This document shows positions 46,119-57,040 of a stretch of DNA of 64,000 bases, piece after piece. A program made the translations under genes and the position numbers. The DNA comes from Cheiracanthium punctorium (lineage: Eukaryota > Arthropoda > Arachnida > Araneae > Cheiracanthiidae): contig JAWZYV010017538.1 in NCBI GenBank assembly GCA_038373885.1, forward strand, positions 1,817,670 to 1,881,669, given 5' to 3'. Under the pieces are notes generated by a model that saw only the letters and a program-made list of their open reading frames with translations, did no database searches and was not told the DNA's origin. Position 1 is the stretch's first letter, and the number at the start of each line of letters is the position of its first letter.

Positions 46119-47163
46119 TATTATCGATACAGTTCACTGCAGACCCTCTTCATCGTAGCCGTCCCCCTTACTGCAGGGTTTGGGAGGATTGTAAGCAACT
46201 TGCTACTACAGTTCTAAAACAATAGAAATTGGAACAGTCCAACATTTGTTAAATACGTTTTTGAAACGGGAAATTCTAACGGGATCTATAGAACCCCATC
46301 AACCTCCCCCCCCCCGTCCCGCGAAAAAAAAGAAAGAGAAAGAAAGAAGGTGGTAAGTTTAGCACTGTTTTGTAAAGCGATAGAAAACGTAAAAGAAAGT
46401 ATGTATAACAGGGTGTTCCACTGAATTAACTATAGCATCAATTTTTTCCTCATTCAGAACTTTCATTTTTCTTTAAAGTAGAGACTTCTTCCTCATTCTG
46501 AAGTTGCATATGTGCATATACTTCCTTCTGAGATCCATTGTGAAAAAAGGGGGGAATAGCCGCTCTGGTATATTTGTATCTAGTTTTTTCCACTAGCGAA
46601 ACCTAAATACGCCCATCACTTTTAAAAAACGTATAGAATTTAAAAAGACCATTAACTCAGAGGGGGGAGTTCTGTTTATTCGAATAAGAAAGCTTTCGAA
46701 ATATGATAAAAATCCCCGGAGAACTAGCTAATGATTTTAACAGCACAATAACTAATTTAATTTTCTAAATTGACAAGAAAATACAACTGATTTCATTTAC
46801 ATGAACCTGTTCAAAGTAGTTTCTCGTTTCACTTTGTGTGTGTATTTATTTCATTTATTATTCAAATATTGTTTTCCATCAATCATATTTAATTTTGGAT
46901 TTATATCTTTATTTTAATGGTTTTCCGTCCTTACCTGCATAATTTTCGCATATTCCCAATAAACCCACCAGGTATCCTAAAGATTCCTCAGATTAGAATA
47001 TTCTACTTAAAAACCAGGCAATTCGTTAGATATTAAAAGTATTTCCTTAGTTTTATTTATTAGCTTTGCGCAAATAACAATTATGATTATTTAAAAACTG
47101 CTGCAGATAATTCGGCCATTTGCAGCAATCAGGTTCTAGCAATAACATAAAAAAAAGTTAAAA
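46119..47163. other. No feature seen
   Basis: A C run lies at 46304-46316. ACAGGGTGTTCCACTGAATTAAC at 46409 resembles some element starts, but no partner was found. Confidence 0.4.
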
Positions 47164-47171
47164 ATGACTGT

Positions 47172-47310
47172 CAGGGGCGGCCCTGCAAACGTAAAAAAAC
47201 TCGTCCCCTTTAATGCTCCAGATCAAGTTTTTCTCAGTTTTTGAGTTAGAAATGGCGCCCCTTCGAAGATGGCCCTCCGATGCGATGCTTACATCATCGG
47301 GCTGCATCTG
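47172..47310. mobile_element. hAT-like MITE (CAGGGGCGGCCC end)
   Basis: This 139-bp element is flanked by a perfect 8-bp direct repeat, ATGACTGT (47164-47171 and 47311-47318). Ends are CAGGGGCGGCCCTG and, complementary, CATCGGGCTGCATCTG, an imperfect inverted pair of CAGnnGCnGCCC type. The size and ends fit a deleted hAT element. Confidence 0.78.
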
Positions 47311-47318
47311 ATGACTGT

Positions 47319-47829
47319 CGAACTAGAAAGATAGAATTTTCTTTAAAAAAAAAGCGTGCCGCTTTTTAGCAATTAAAGCATGCAAAATATTTTCATTTCA
47401 AACCTCCGCTGCGATACTATTATAGTGTATTAAGTTCATTGTACCTAACAAAAAAGCGGACATAGCGCGCATAAGATGGAAATACTGCATCCCTACAAAA
47501 ATAAAGCCAAAATCCTACGGCTTATTTATACTTTTATAAATATTTCATACATCATGTATTTAGTCAACCGACAAACGAATTTTGAGATTTGATAAAATGT
47601 CCATTACTTTCGAACAAAATGTAAATGTTATTCACGTGTACTGAGCATATACCTGATCTCTTATTAAAAGTTACTTTTAATTTTGCAACCCTATAAGTTT
47701 GTAGCTAGATAATTGTTTATGATTGCATATAATTTTTAACTAAGAGTCTAATTTAATTCCATTTCCTTTAAATAGAACGGAGTACGCTACAGGGTAAATC
47801 ATGAATCTCCAAATAAATAGTGAAACCTG
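47319..47829. other. No feature seen
   Basis: AT-rich sequence without recognised features. Confidence 0.4.
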
Positions 47830-48310
47830 AACTAGTTTCTTAATCAGTTTCAGGAAGATGAATTAATTGTAACACGTCATGTCGAAAAATGGCATCTTCA
47901 TATCAGTCCTAATGAAAATGAGGACTTCCGTTCGCTTTTCTAGCATGACGGTGTCTGTCGCATTACAGCATTGAGCGTCAATGCTTGAAATCAGCAGTTT
48001 CGGGATATACTGGATCAGCCGACGTGGTCCGATGGAATGGTGACCTAGATCACTGGACCTTACTGCACTTTGAGAAGCCCCCTAAAACTATTTATGAGGA
48101 AACTATCAGTGATGTGAACCCTCGTAAAATCACATTTATTTTCTGATAAGTACGATAAACGCTGTCACGTGTTCGAAAAAGTTTATCAAAGTGATTGCCA
48201 TTGTGTATCGACATGGATGGAAGACAGGGACTACGGAGATATACCACAGGAGTGGAGACTCTCCATAGCTGCTTGCTGGGATTTGTGGTACCCAAACTAA
48301 GTTTCAATTA
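47830..48310 (+). pseudogene. Degraded mariner/IS630-type transposase
   Basis: No long frame survives, but three conserved spots line up in order on the plus strand. FxHDGV near 47938 recalls the FQQDGAPPH catalytic segment. HYSIERQCL (about 47960-47986) follows in another frame. RRGPMEW, a stop, then PRSLDLTAL (about 48020-48070) recalls the family's GPVEWP-RSPDLTPLD block. Near 48165-48215 a Cys-rich tail (CHVFEKVYQSDCHC) fits the usual C-terminus. Several stops and at least two frameshifts make it an old fossil. The N-terminal DNA-binding part was not found. Confidence 0.65.
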
Positions 48311-48516
48311 TGTAAACATTTCAAATCTAGTAACCTGCAGCTATTCTTTCGGTAAAAGATAAAACATTTCTCAATCTGACTGCTAAATAGTTACATATTT
48401 TTAATTTCCCAACCTAGCATGTGAATGAGATTATGAATGCGAGCACTAAATTTTAATTACTTATTCACTTTTGCTTACGTGGTTGCTTTAATAACAAATG
48501 AATAAAAAACAAGTAA

Positions 48517-49175
48517 TCTCTCTATTCTAAAAAAAAAAGTAACGGACGCAGTCAAGAGCTTGTTTGGCTATCTCCTCCTAAACCGTACGGATTTGAGTTT
48601 CGACTAAGGTGTCCACAGATTCAAAAAATTCCAAGGAACCTGATAAGCTGACTTAAATATCGAAAATATTGTTATTTTAGAAGTTATTTTTAAAAAACTG
48701 AAAAAATAAACATAATGGTTGCCAGATTTGGCATAAAATCATTCCATTGAAACAAAGCAATTCCAGAAATATACAATTGCGAGAAATTGACAAACATGAA
48801 GTCGAATGACAGCCCTTTCACACCAAATTAAAAAGTATTTATCAAAGAAAACATATGAAGTACTGTTTTCTCAGAGCTAATTATTAACTACATATTTACG
48901 CAAGTCGCCATATTATGAAAAATTGCCATAATTGGCTAATACGCAATTAGTCCATGGGTTTCACATAATTAAAAATAGTGCGAAGTTAAAATTTTTTTGT
49001 TCCAAGGACATTCAAGAACCAAGCAATGTGTAGCTCGGTAACATTCTATCTGATCCAACCTTTGGTTTTTGTTTGTTGAAATTGTGCCTTTTTTACGAAT
49101 AGGCCTTATTATGGGCCTCATACGAAAAGCGAGCGTAGCGAGTCCAGGGGCCTTTCCCCTGGACTTTGCCCCTAA
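48517..49175 (+). mobile_element. Non-autonomous Helitron, second family, copy B
   Basis: The 5' end TCTCTCTATTCTAAAAAAAAA follows an A at 48516. The 3' end CTAA (49172-49175) precedes a T, fitting Helitron insertion between A and T. Ahead of it is a strong hairpin, GTCCAGGGG (49142-49150) and CCCCTGGAC (49156-49164). It shares its ends and several internal blocks with 35055-36357 but is 659 bp long, so it is an internally deleted relative. Confidence 0.78.
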
Positions 49176-49884
49176 TATATATTTAAAAAAAATTAAGTCA
49201 ATTCCTACTTAGGTCAACAAAGAAGAGTTTTATTTCAGTTACTTTTTATTAAATTTAATTAATTACATTTAATTAATGAATTAACATTTGAAAAAACTAT
49301 TTGAATTTGAGTGGATTTATAAAAAGTATTTTATTAACGACTGAAAATTTGAACAAAATACATAAATATATATAGGGAGAGTGAACTAATAGTAGGAATT
49401 GGGGGGAAAGAAAATGGAGTGACTCCACTTAACTTTCCGAACACTTATGATTAAGATCATTACCAAGCATTAAATAAATTTTAATCGATGAATAATTCAA
49501 ACATATATACCGAATTGAAGCTCAATCGAATGTACCTTTTAAACGCTACCGCACTTTCAAGAATTTCTCCCCATAGGCCATAATGTAAAAGAAATTTTCG
49601 TCGTAGCCCTGTAGAAAAACTAAGTCTTATACACACCAAAATCAACACCGGTCTTGCGACGGTGGTTTATAACATATATACCCAATTTGAGCTCAACCGA
49701 ATTCCCCGTTTAGGAGCTATCGTGTTCACTTGCATACACACAAATACACACACACAAACATGCATACATCTCAAAAATAGCATAAATGAATTCAGAAGAC
49801 CTCAAAACGTGTAAATACGCCAAAATCTAGAAGTCGAATTTTTTCATGATTACAATACTTTCCGTACATGCTCGGAAAGTAAAA
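49176..49884. repeat. Repeat fragment ending in a hairpin
   Basis: From about 49530 the text resembles the 2-kb family's style (CCATAGGCCATAATG, CCCTGTAGAAAAACTAA) and ends with ATTACAATACTTTCCGTACA and CGGAAAGTAAAAA (49849-49885), an ACTTTCCG/CGGAAAGT hairpin like the end of copies A and B. It abuts a partial 2-kb repeat directly, so two related elements are joined head to tail. Confidence 0.55.
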
Positions 49885-50830
49885 AGAGATGCACAGTTAG
49901 ATGTTACAATAGTTCTAAATACAAAATTTCAACATTCTACGGTTAAGTTTTAGAGCTATGCGAAATGCGAAATAATTTTTGGCGCCAAATTTGGTCATAT
50001 TTCGGAAAAACTCGCCAAGGTCGACGACAAATAGCAAGGTTTTGGACATCGGCCAAACGATGACTGACTATCGCCAAATTAGGCGATATTTCGCCAGAAC
50101 TCACCAAGCACGAAAACAAATGGCGATATTTTAGGCATGGACCAAATGACTGACTAGCTCCAAATTTGGCAATATTTTGGCAAAACTCGCCAAGGTCGAA
50201 GACAAATGGCGAAATTTCGGGCATGGACCTAACAATGACTGACTACAGATGCAATATATTGAAGATGTCCATAGACATTAATGTATTGAAATTCTTTTGG
50301 GCAGTCCTGTAAATAAACTCTCCAGTAGATTGGAACCAAAAATCGAGATGCACAACTAGATGTTACAACAATCTTGTGAATGAAATTTCAACATTCTACG
50401 ACTAATAGTTTGAGATTTGAGAGTAAAATACATACACACGTACAAAACTTGGCAAGCTTGGCGACTTTTGGGGTAATTCTTGAGGGAGGCACGTGACCGT
50501 GGTCGGACCATTACCTAACTATATGGTAGGACGGTATTGTACTTGAAATGGATGAGTGTCTCTAAAACTGCCATTGACCATAAATCTTTTCCAACACTTA
50601 TCTGAGTTTTCCTGTAGCAGCACTATAAATGATAAAGACACTTTCTTCGATGGAAAAATTCATTTTGTAACCCTTAACAGCATATATCTCTTCTGAGTCG
50701 TGTGAACTAGCCTAATACCTCTAAAATATGCTTTAATGAATTTCTGCCTATAGAGCGTGATGTATTTAAAATCTTTTGGGTGGTCCTATAAATAAATTAT
50801 CCAGTTGATTGGGACCAAAACTGTATTAAC
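49885..50830 (+). repeat. 2-kb repeat, partial copy D
   Basis: It matches 11000-11920 of copy A, including GGCGCCAAATTTGG units, GTGCACAACTAGATGTTAC-type words and GGCACGTGACCGTGGTCGGACC. The start lacks the left end, and it stops before the 173-bp array. Divergence is clearly greater than between A and B. Confidence 0.75.
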
Positions 50831-51215
50831 ATCCAGTGTCATCCACTACAAGTTTTAAAAAAGTATTTGAACTTGAGAGGATGAATTAAAAAGCATTTTA
50901 TTAACGATTGAAAATTTGAACAAGATATATAAAGGGTGGGTGTGACCTAAGAGTAGGAATTGAATAAAAAAGAAAAAAGGTTTTATATTGAGATGATTAA
51001 AACATTGAGTTTGTATATTTCTTAACGAGTGCGTATCGTGGCTGACGAAAAAGAACTCTTCGTCTGCTATGGTATATATTTACATCAGAAAATTGCCTTG
51101 AGTTCATTACTGAGTTTTTTATGCAACATGAATTTAATATTATGAGTTTGAGTTTAGCGGGAATTTAAAGCTGTGTTAAAATTTATCGCCGCATGAAATA
51201 AATGTAAATTCTAAA
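50831..51215. other. No feature seen
   Basis: AT-rich sequence. The part near 50860-50960 resembles 49300-49400 (AAAAAGTATTTTATTAACGA...GAAAATTTGAACAA), a short direct duplication. Confidence 0.5.
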
Positions 51216-51424
51216 ATAAAAACTTTGAGAAAAAAACGCACATAAAAAGATACTTAAACCAAGATACGATCGTTTCGACTGAAAATTTATTCAGTCTTCA
51301 TCAGTCAAAGCTCTTCGTCTCACAAAACAGACGAAGAGCTTTGACTGATGAAGACTGACTAAATTTTCAGTCGGAACGATCATATCTTGGTTTAAGTATC
51401 TTTTTTTCACAAAGTTTTTATTTA
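51216..51424. repeat. Near-perfect foldback, about 100-bp arms
   Basis: The left arm (51216-51313) and right arm (51330-51424) are complements with few mismatches. AAGATACTTAAACCAAGAT answers ATCTTGGTTTAAGTATCTT, and GCTCTTCGTCT answers AGACGAAGAGC. The loop is about 10 bases (CACAAAAC). There is no coding frame beyond chance. It is either a foldback transposon or a transcribed hairpin source. Confidence 0.8.
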
Positions 51425-52067
51425 TTTTAACGTTTAACACCAGTATTTTGAGTGTTTTTTCCGTAAATGTAAATTCTGTTTGAGTGTGATCGTCATTATA
51501 AATAAACACGTTTTAATTGTTGTCTTCCCTTCGATGGCTACACCAGCACTTACAGAGTGAGGTGTTGCGCCATCTATATGCAACAACGGCGTTATCCCAC
51601 TTTCTAAGGGAAGTTTCCCCCCCCCCTAAAGATTTAACTTCGTGACAGGGACATATCCTGTAGCAGCAGCTTTATATAATAAAGTAACACTAGTCAGCGA
51701 TTACTACAAATTATGGAGGCTTATGAGTCGCCTGTAAAATATATAGAAAACTCTAAAATAAATAAGGATGTTCTCTTCATCTTTTATAGCTATGCTACTC
51801 CGCTGCATAAAAGTAGCCAATAGATGGATACTGATAATCCATGTAAACGCATGCGGGCACCATTTGTGAACCTCGAACTCAAAATAGCATAAAGCTGTCA
51901 TCCATATTAAACAGTAGACCTGTATTGAGGTAAGTAATTCAACTTTGTTAAAACTACTTTAAAACATTTGTTTCAGATTTTAAGAAAAACATCCCCTTTT
52001 CTGTTCTTGAATTTATTAATGCCCCTCTTCCCATCACCATCACCACCAAAAATATGTAAACTGATCA
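51425..52067. other. No feature seen
   Basis: ACACCAGTATTTTGAGTGTTTTT at 51436 resembles 41326-41350, a short dispersed repeat. Nothing else was recognised. Confidence 0.4.
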
Positions 52068-52075
52068 CGCTACGC

Positions 52076-52251
52076 CAGTGGTGTAGCCAGAAATTTTTCC
52101 TGGGGGAGAGGGGTGAGTTACGACTACTGCAACTCGTATATGTATACGTGGGTGGGATAAGGGGGTGAAAAATATACATTTTGTATGGCAAATGGGGCGG
52201 CTCATGGGGGGGGTATGACCCCCTAACCCCCCCCCCTTGGCTACGCCCCTG
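52076..52251 (+). mobile_element. GGCGTAGCC-family MITE, complete
   Basis: This 176-bp element is flanked by a perfect 8-bp direct repeat, CGCTACGC (52068-52075 and 52252-52259). Ends are CAGTGGTGTAGCC and GGCTACGCCCCTG. The interior ACATTTTGTATGGCAAA is shared with the 29.6- and 45.0-kb copies. Confidence 0.9.
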
Positions 52252-52305
52252 CGCTACGCTTATAGATGTAATATGCGATTTATAAAGGCATATTTGTATT
52301 TTTTA

Positions 52306-53522
52306 CTAGCAGACCCGCACAGCGTAGCCCGTGAACCCCTTAAATTATGCGATTTACAAAATCTGACATGTAAACTGCAACTCCAGATTAGTACTCTAGG
52401 CCGCAATTGTATAACAGAATGTGCAGATAATGGTTCCAGAGTTTCAGATACGTACTTACAAACGCACCACTAAAGACAACTCACTGCCGTGGCTGTCACA
52501 TATTTCCCCCAGAAATATCGTGTAATTTGCACTAAAATTGCTGGAGTTATTAAATATTTCATCCAATTAAGCAAAATTATCTTGTAAAATCCACAACTTT
52601 CGATTTAAATTTCTTAAAATTAGGAAATGTTAGGTCATTAAACGTATTAAATACCATAAAAAGTACCATAAAATATTTCATGAAAAGGTCCCATTAAGAA
52701 AAACGCGCCAAATGACAGAAAAATCGTCAAACTTGGCAAGTTTTGGCGAAATATCGCCAAAATTGGCGCCAAAAATAAGTTCCCAAAAATTAGGTTTACA
52801 ATTAAGACCTTATACAATTAAGACCTACGACCCATAGAACCCGAGATTTCCAGAACATTCCATATTGATGCAACAAAAAGCAAAATTTAACTATTTAACG
52901 CGTAGAATACGAATTTTAAACTGTTTTAAACCCCAGAACAGCGAGTTGCTCCCAAAATTCGTAACACAGGGTAAGAAAATCTCCGTTTTAGAACAGTTTT
53001 TAATTAATAATTAAAAAAGTGATTAAAATTTTAAAATTCTGATTCTCAGGTGCACATTATCGGACTCATGGGATTATATATTCAAATTTTCAGAGTTCTG
53101 TGTGCAGTAGATTTGTCTGGAGACCGCACACAGACAGATTTACAAACATTCATTGAATTTTCAGAGTTCCACGTCCAGTAGTTTTTTCTGGACATCGCAC
53201 GCATGCAGATTTTCAGACATTCATTTTTATTGATATAGATTGGCGCAAAACTGACTAAATTTCCGTACCATTTCATGTTTTCCAATGCATGCGATTTTGT
53301 TTCACAGTATCATGCTGGCGAAACTTGCCGAGCATGGCATCTTGAAAACGGTTTTTAATTAATAATTAAAATTTTAAAATTCTGATTCTCAGGTGCACAT
53401 TATCGGACTCATGGGCTTATATATTCAAATTTTCAGAGTTATGCGTGCAGTAGGTTTGTCTGGAGACCGCACACATACAGACAGACAGATTTACAAACAT
53501 TCATTTTTATTATTATAGAAGA
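52306..53522 (-). mobile_element. Non-autonomous Helitron with duplicated 5' end
   Basis: Read on the minus strand, it starts TCTTCTATAATAATAAAAATG at 53522 after an A, and ends GGTCTGCTAG at 52306 before a T. A second possible start, TCTATATCAATAAAAATGAATG, also after A, lies inside at 53239. Words of the 5' region (TCCAGACAAA, GTCTCCAGAC, CTCTGAAAATTTGAATATA) occur up to three times, at about 53092-53154, 53157-53240 and 53430-53522. It also carries a GCCAAAATTGGCGCCA fragment (52730-52775) related to the 2-kb repeat. The 3' hairpin is weak. Confidence 0.72.
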
Positions 53523-54534
53523 TTCTATCTTTAAATTGTACAAACATTTTATATTTCCAACTGGCGTGCCCTCTCCTGTATTAAAGCTTTAATGCCAATT
53601 TATCCGAGATAATTACGCACATAAGATTAATTCATCCCAACAAACATACACAAAGATTGCCGCATTAACTGTTTATCGCCCTATTGGCGGAGAAGTGAGT
53701 TTAAAAAAGTGTCCTTACTCAAAAACAGATTTTTGCAGAAAAAGCATAAAACTGTTTCAAACTGCTGTAGGAATTTGTATTCCATAGCACGTTGAAAGTG
53801 TAGCACGCTTTTGAAAGCTTAACTCTCTTCAGTTAAAATAATTTACTTGATGTATTTATTTATATTTTTAAGGATCTATTGATGGTAGTAAAACAGAAAA
53901 TGAATATTTGAGTTAAAACACTATTGCTGAAAGGGTGAGATATATCGCCTTCTCGAAATAAACAACACTTTACCTCTTTCTTTGAATTGCTTCATGGAAG
54001 AAAGGGTGTAGAATCCAAAAGCACTCAATTCGATTATTTTGTACGAATAACCGAGCTCACAATAGTACTAAGCAAAGCAACAAAGAACGGAAAATTGCGA
54101 AAATACGAACACATTCACTTAAAAATATGCACTTACTCAGTGAATTACATTCCTCAAATTTATAAAATTTATTTCGTGTTAGTTTTCAGTTATAACTAAA
54201 GGTAACAGAAACTTACTAAATGTTATACATCTATATCTGATTCTTTCGTGAATAAAACCACAATTTTAGAACAAGGATATTTTTTACTATTCGTTTCTTT
54301 TATTTTTATTTAAAACAACATTGCGTGCTGTTTAACAATCCAAATTAAAACAAACAAAAAGTTTCCATTCATTCCAAAGATGCTGTTGGCACTATAGAGC
54401 TGTTTCACCTACGTCATTATCATTACGTCACACCTTAGCAACCAACTTGTTCTTCTTCTTTTCTTGTTGTGAACATGTATATCGGATTTGTGTGCTTTGC
54501 TTCAACTCCGCTTATTAATTCTCGTCAGAAGGAC
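53523..54534. other. AT-rich stretch, no gene
   Basis: A 70-codon plus-strand frame (53987-54199) has no motif. Confidence 0.4.
54410..54430. promoter_or_regulatory. Paired TACGTCA (CRE/ATF-like) sites
   Basis: TACGTCA occurs at 54410-54416 and again at 54424-54430, 14 bases apart. This matches the known CREB/ATF half-consensus. No transcript start could be tied to it, so function is a guess. Confidence 0.25.
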
Positions 54535-54730
54535 AAAACAAGGAGAGGGTGCCCTCCGTAGATGTCTTTTCTAAGGGGTCCTAACCCGTATTTACGTTAA
54601 GTTTCGGGGGAAAACCACGGGAAACTCCGAACGGTTAGGTCGACGGACGCGCGATGGGACCCGAACCCGGGATCTTCACACTTCGGCCGTCTACCACTTC
54701 CAGAGACATAACGATTGTGCCATGGTGAGG
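54535..54730 (-). repeat. tRNA-derived SINE
   Basis: On the minus strand a box B-like GGTTCGGGTCCC (54667 back to 54656) lies about 60 bases from the start near 54730. The body contains CCCGAAACTTAACGTAAATACGGGTTAG, which is shared with the plus-strand copy at 55735-55990, so both belong to one family. Confidence 0.65.
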
Positions 54731-55539
54731 CCTCAGCAACCACCTTTTTTTGGTCAAACATTCGTTCATTTGAGAATGGTCATTAGCCGAAAACATGGCT
54801 TTATATTCCTAAATATCCGCGTTGACCTAAAAAAAATTTCAGTGACGTCACGTGAAAATACTCTATATGATTCAATAACTCTTATTTTGAAATTGCCTAT
54901 AGAAATAATCTGTGAGATGAATCATAAACTGCATTATGCGATTATTAAGTTACTAAACAAATAGTAAAAATTTTCTTCTATCGAAAAGATAAGTCTTATA
55001 AAATTTCGAAAAAATCTCCTGAAATAATCCGACATCAGAGGGCATTTCCTCTGCGCAGAATTTTCTGATTCATATAAGTTATTTATTTTATAATAATATT
55101 AAGCTTTAGCAGCAGTAAAAAACATCTGCTGTAGACAAAATAATTCCTATTTGTATTATTACTAAAAACTACATTTCATCTTTATTTACTTAAAATGAAT
55201 AACTAATTTCACATTCTATTTTAAACATAAAAATTACCATAATAACAATATCCATTATTGATGCTTAAGTAATTAAATTTAACAATTAAACAAACATTGA
55301 AGTCATTTCTAGAGTTAGACTCGGAAAATGAAAATGCATCAAATAGAACTGAGAGGCAGAAAGATAACTTGTTTGTTCGAGAGATTTTCTTGAGGTTTCT
55401 GCTTAGAATCTCAAAGACGGTCTTGTACTTCTTTCCCTATTTACTCTTTTTTTAGAGAATGTTTTATGTGTTCTACGGCTTTTATCGCAGTTGTTCCGAG
55501 GTACTTTTTACTTTCCTTATTTTAACAGCCTTTAACAAT

Positions 55540-55680
55540 GACAGGACAGCACAACAGAAACACAAACATAAGAGAAGAGGAAAGTGACAACCATGGGTTA
55601 ATGGGACTTGAACCCGAGAACTCACATCTCGCAAGGCGGGCGGCAGCGACGGGTTGGCAAATACCTCGCACCAGGGAGGT
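55540..55680 (-). repeat. tRNA-derived SINE fragment
   Basis: On the minus strand, GGGTTCAAGTCCC (box B, about 55617-55605) is followed by ACCCATGGTTGTCACTTTCC. The same tail follows the box B at 56320-56340, so this is a repeated unit. Confidence 0.55.
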
Positions 55681-55734
55681 CTTCCTTCTGTTTGTGTTTA
55701 ATATTTATTGTTATCCCAAACATCATGGGGAGCC

Positions 55735-55990
55735 CCATCAATTGCCGAGCGCATAGCCCTCTGAACTGGGAGACGGAAGGTGCATGGTTCAAAATCATGC
55801 CAGGTCTCCCAACCTAGCCATTCGGAGTTTTCAGTGGTTTTCTCTGAAACTTAACGTAAATACGGGTTAGAGCCCTAAGAAAGACCACCATCGAGGGCAT
55901 TCCCCCCTCACCTTGTGCTGTCCATTTGACGTGGATTTATAGGTGGATTCTTTGGGCGAAGCACACAAAGCCGAAATGCATGTTACAAGA
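55735..55990 (+). repeat. tRNA-derived SINE
   Basis: The head reads GCATAGCCCTCTGAACTGGG, with a box A-like part, then GGTTCAAAATCATGCC as box B. The body shares CTGAAACTTAACGTAAATACGGGTTAG with 54535-54730. It ends in an A-rich tail (ACAAACAAAAACAAAAAAC, about 55992-56010). Confidence 0.65.
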
Positions 55991-56019
55991 CAAACAAAAA
56001 CAAAAAACTATCATGGGGA

Positions 56020-56230
56020 CCGATGGCTTGGATATTAAGGGTCTGCCCTATTACATACTAAGGTGAAAGCGTACTGCCGTGGATTCGATTCCCACTCATA
56101 TCCTGGTTGTTTAAAAGTCCCTACCTCAGTGCCAGTAAAAACTTTCAAAGTGTTGTCTGTCCACTTTACTCGACGAAGATTTATATGCAGGTCTTTAATC
56201 CAAGCACACAAGTCCAAAAATAAATGTTGC
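56020..56230 (+). repeat. tRNA-derived SINE
   Basis: Starts near GACCGATGGCTTGGATATTAAGG, with a clean box B, GGATTCGATTCCC, at 56081-56093. A body of about 130 bases follows, with GTTGTCTGTCCACTTTACTCG. Confidence 0.6.
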
Positions 56231-56284
56231 AAATACCTCCACCAAATATCATTCATAAACAATCACAAAATAACATAACAGAAG

Positions 56285-56395
56285 TACAAATATGAGAGAA
56301 GAGGAAAGTGACAACCATAAATTAAGGGGATTCGAACCTCAGATCTCACCGCTCGCAGGTGGGTGGTAGAAGCATAGATTTAGGAATACCTAGAT
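56285..56395 (-). repeat. tRNA-derived SINE fragment
   Basis: On the minus strand, CACCTGCGAGCGGTGAGATC leads to AGGTTCGAATCCCC, a near-perfect box B (about 56340-56327), and the tail TTGTCACTTTCCTCTTCTC shared with 55540-55680. Confidence 0.6.
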
Positions 56396-57032
56396 CCCGC
56401 ATCCAATGTTCCTATTCCTGTACTTTTTGATGCCAAAAACGCGTCGCATTTCTGCCACTATCATGGTTGCCGTCGATATAAAATAGAACATTCCAGGGAA
56501 CATTCATTGTATTACTTAAATAAGTTTGAGGGAAAATATTTCGATAGGACTACTTTTTGTAATACCAATTTTTATAAAATAATTAAAAATACCATTATAA
56601 TTTAAGTCAGTGCCATTCTGCGAATGCGCATGCGACTAATATGATTACCGTTTGGAGGCAACAAGTTTTATCCCGCTATACTTATCTAGAGATTCCTATA
56701 TCTATGGGCAAAAGAAGGTGCTCTCAGACACATGTTGAAACACAAGACTCGACCGTAAGAGATTCATAAACAGACTAGCACGTCTATAATTACGTCTTAG
56801 AGTGTCATATGTGTCAAACCGACATAAATTGACTAGAATTAGACAAATCCTATATGCTTTATGGAATGTCAGCACATTTATATTGCGTCTTCTAGAAGTG
56901 TTCTGGTCAAGTTTGTACTCATTGAGGGTAATTTTGAGTTCGCCTCATGGCGTTATTGCCCAGTATCAAAAAAGTATTTGAGTGTAAACCTAATTTTTTA
57001 ATTTTAGTTTTGACTACATTCGCTTGCACAAA
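56396..57032. other. No feature seen
   Basis: No gene or repeat was recognised. Confidence 0.4.
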
Positions 57033-57040
57033 TATACAAA

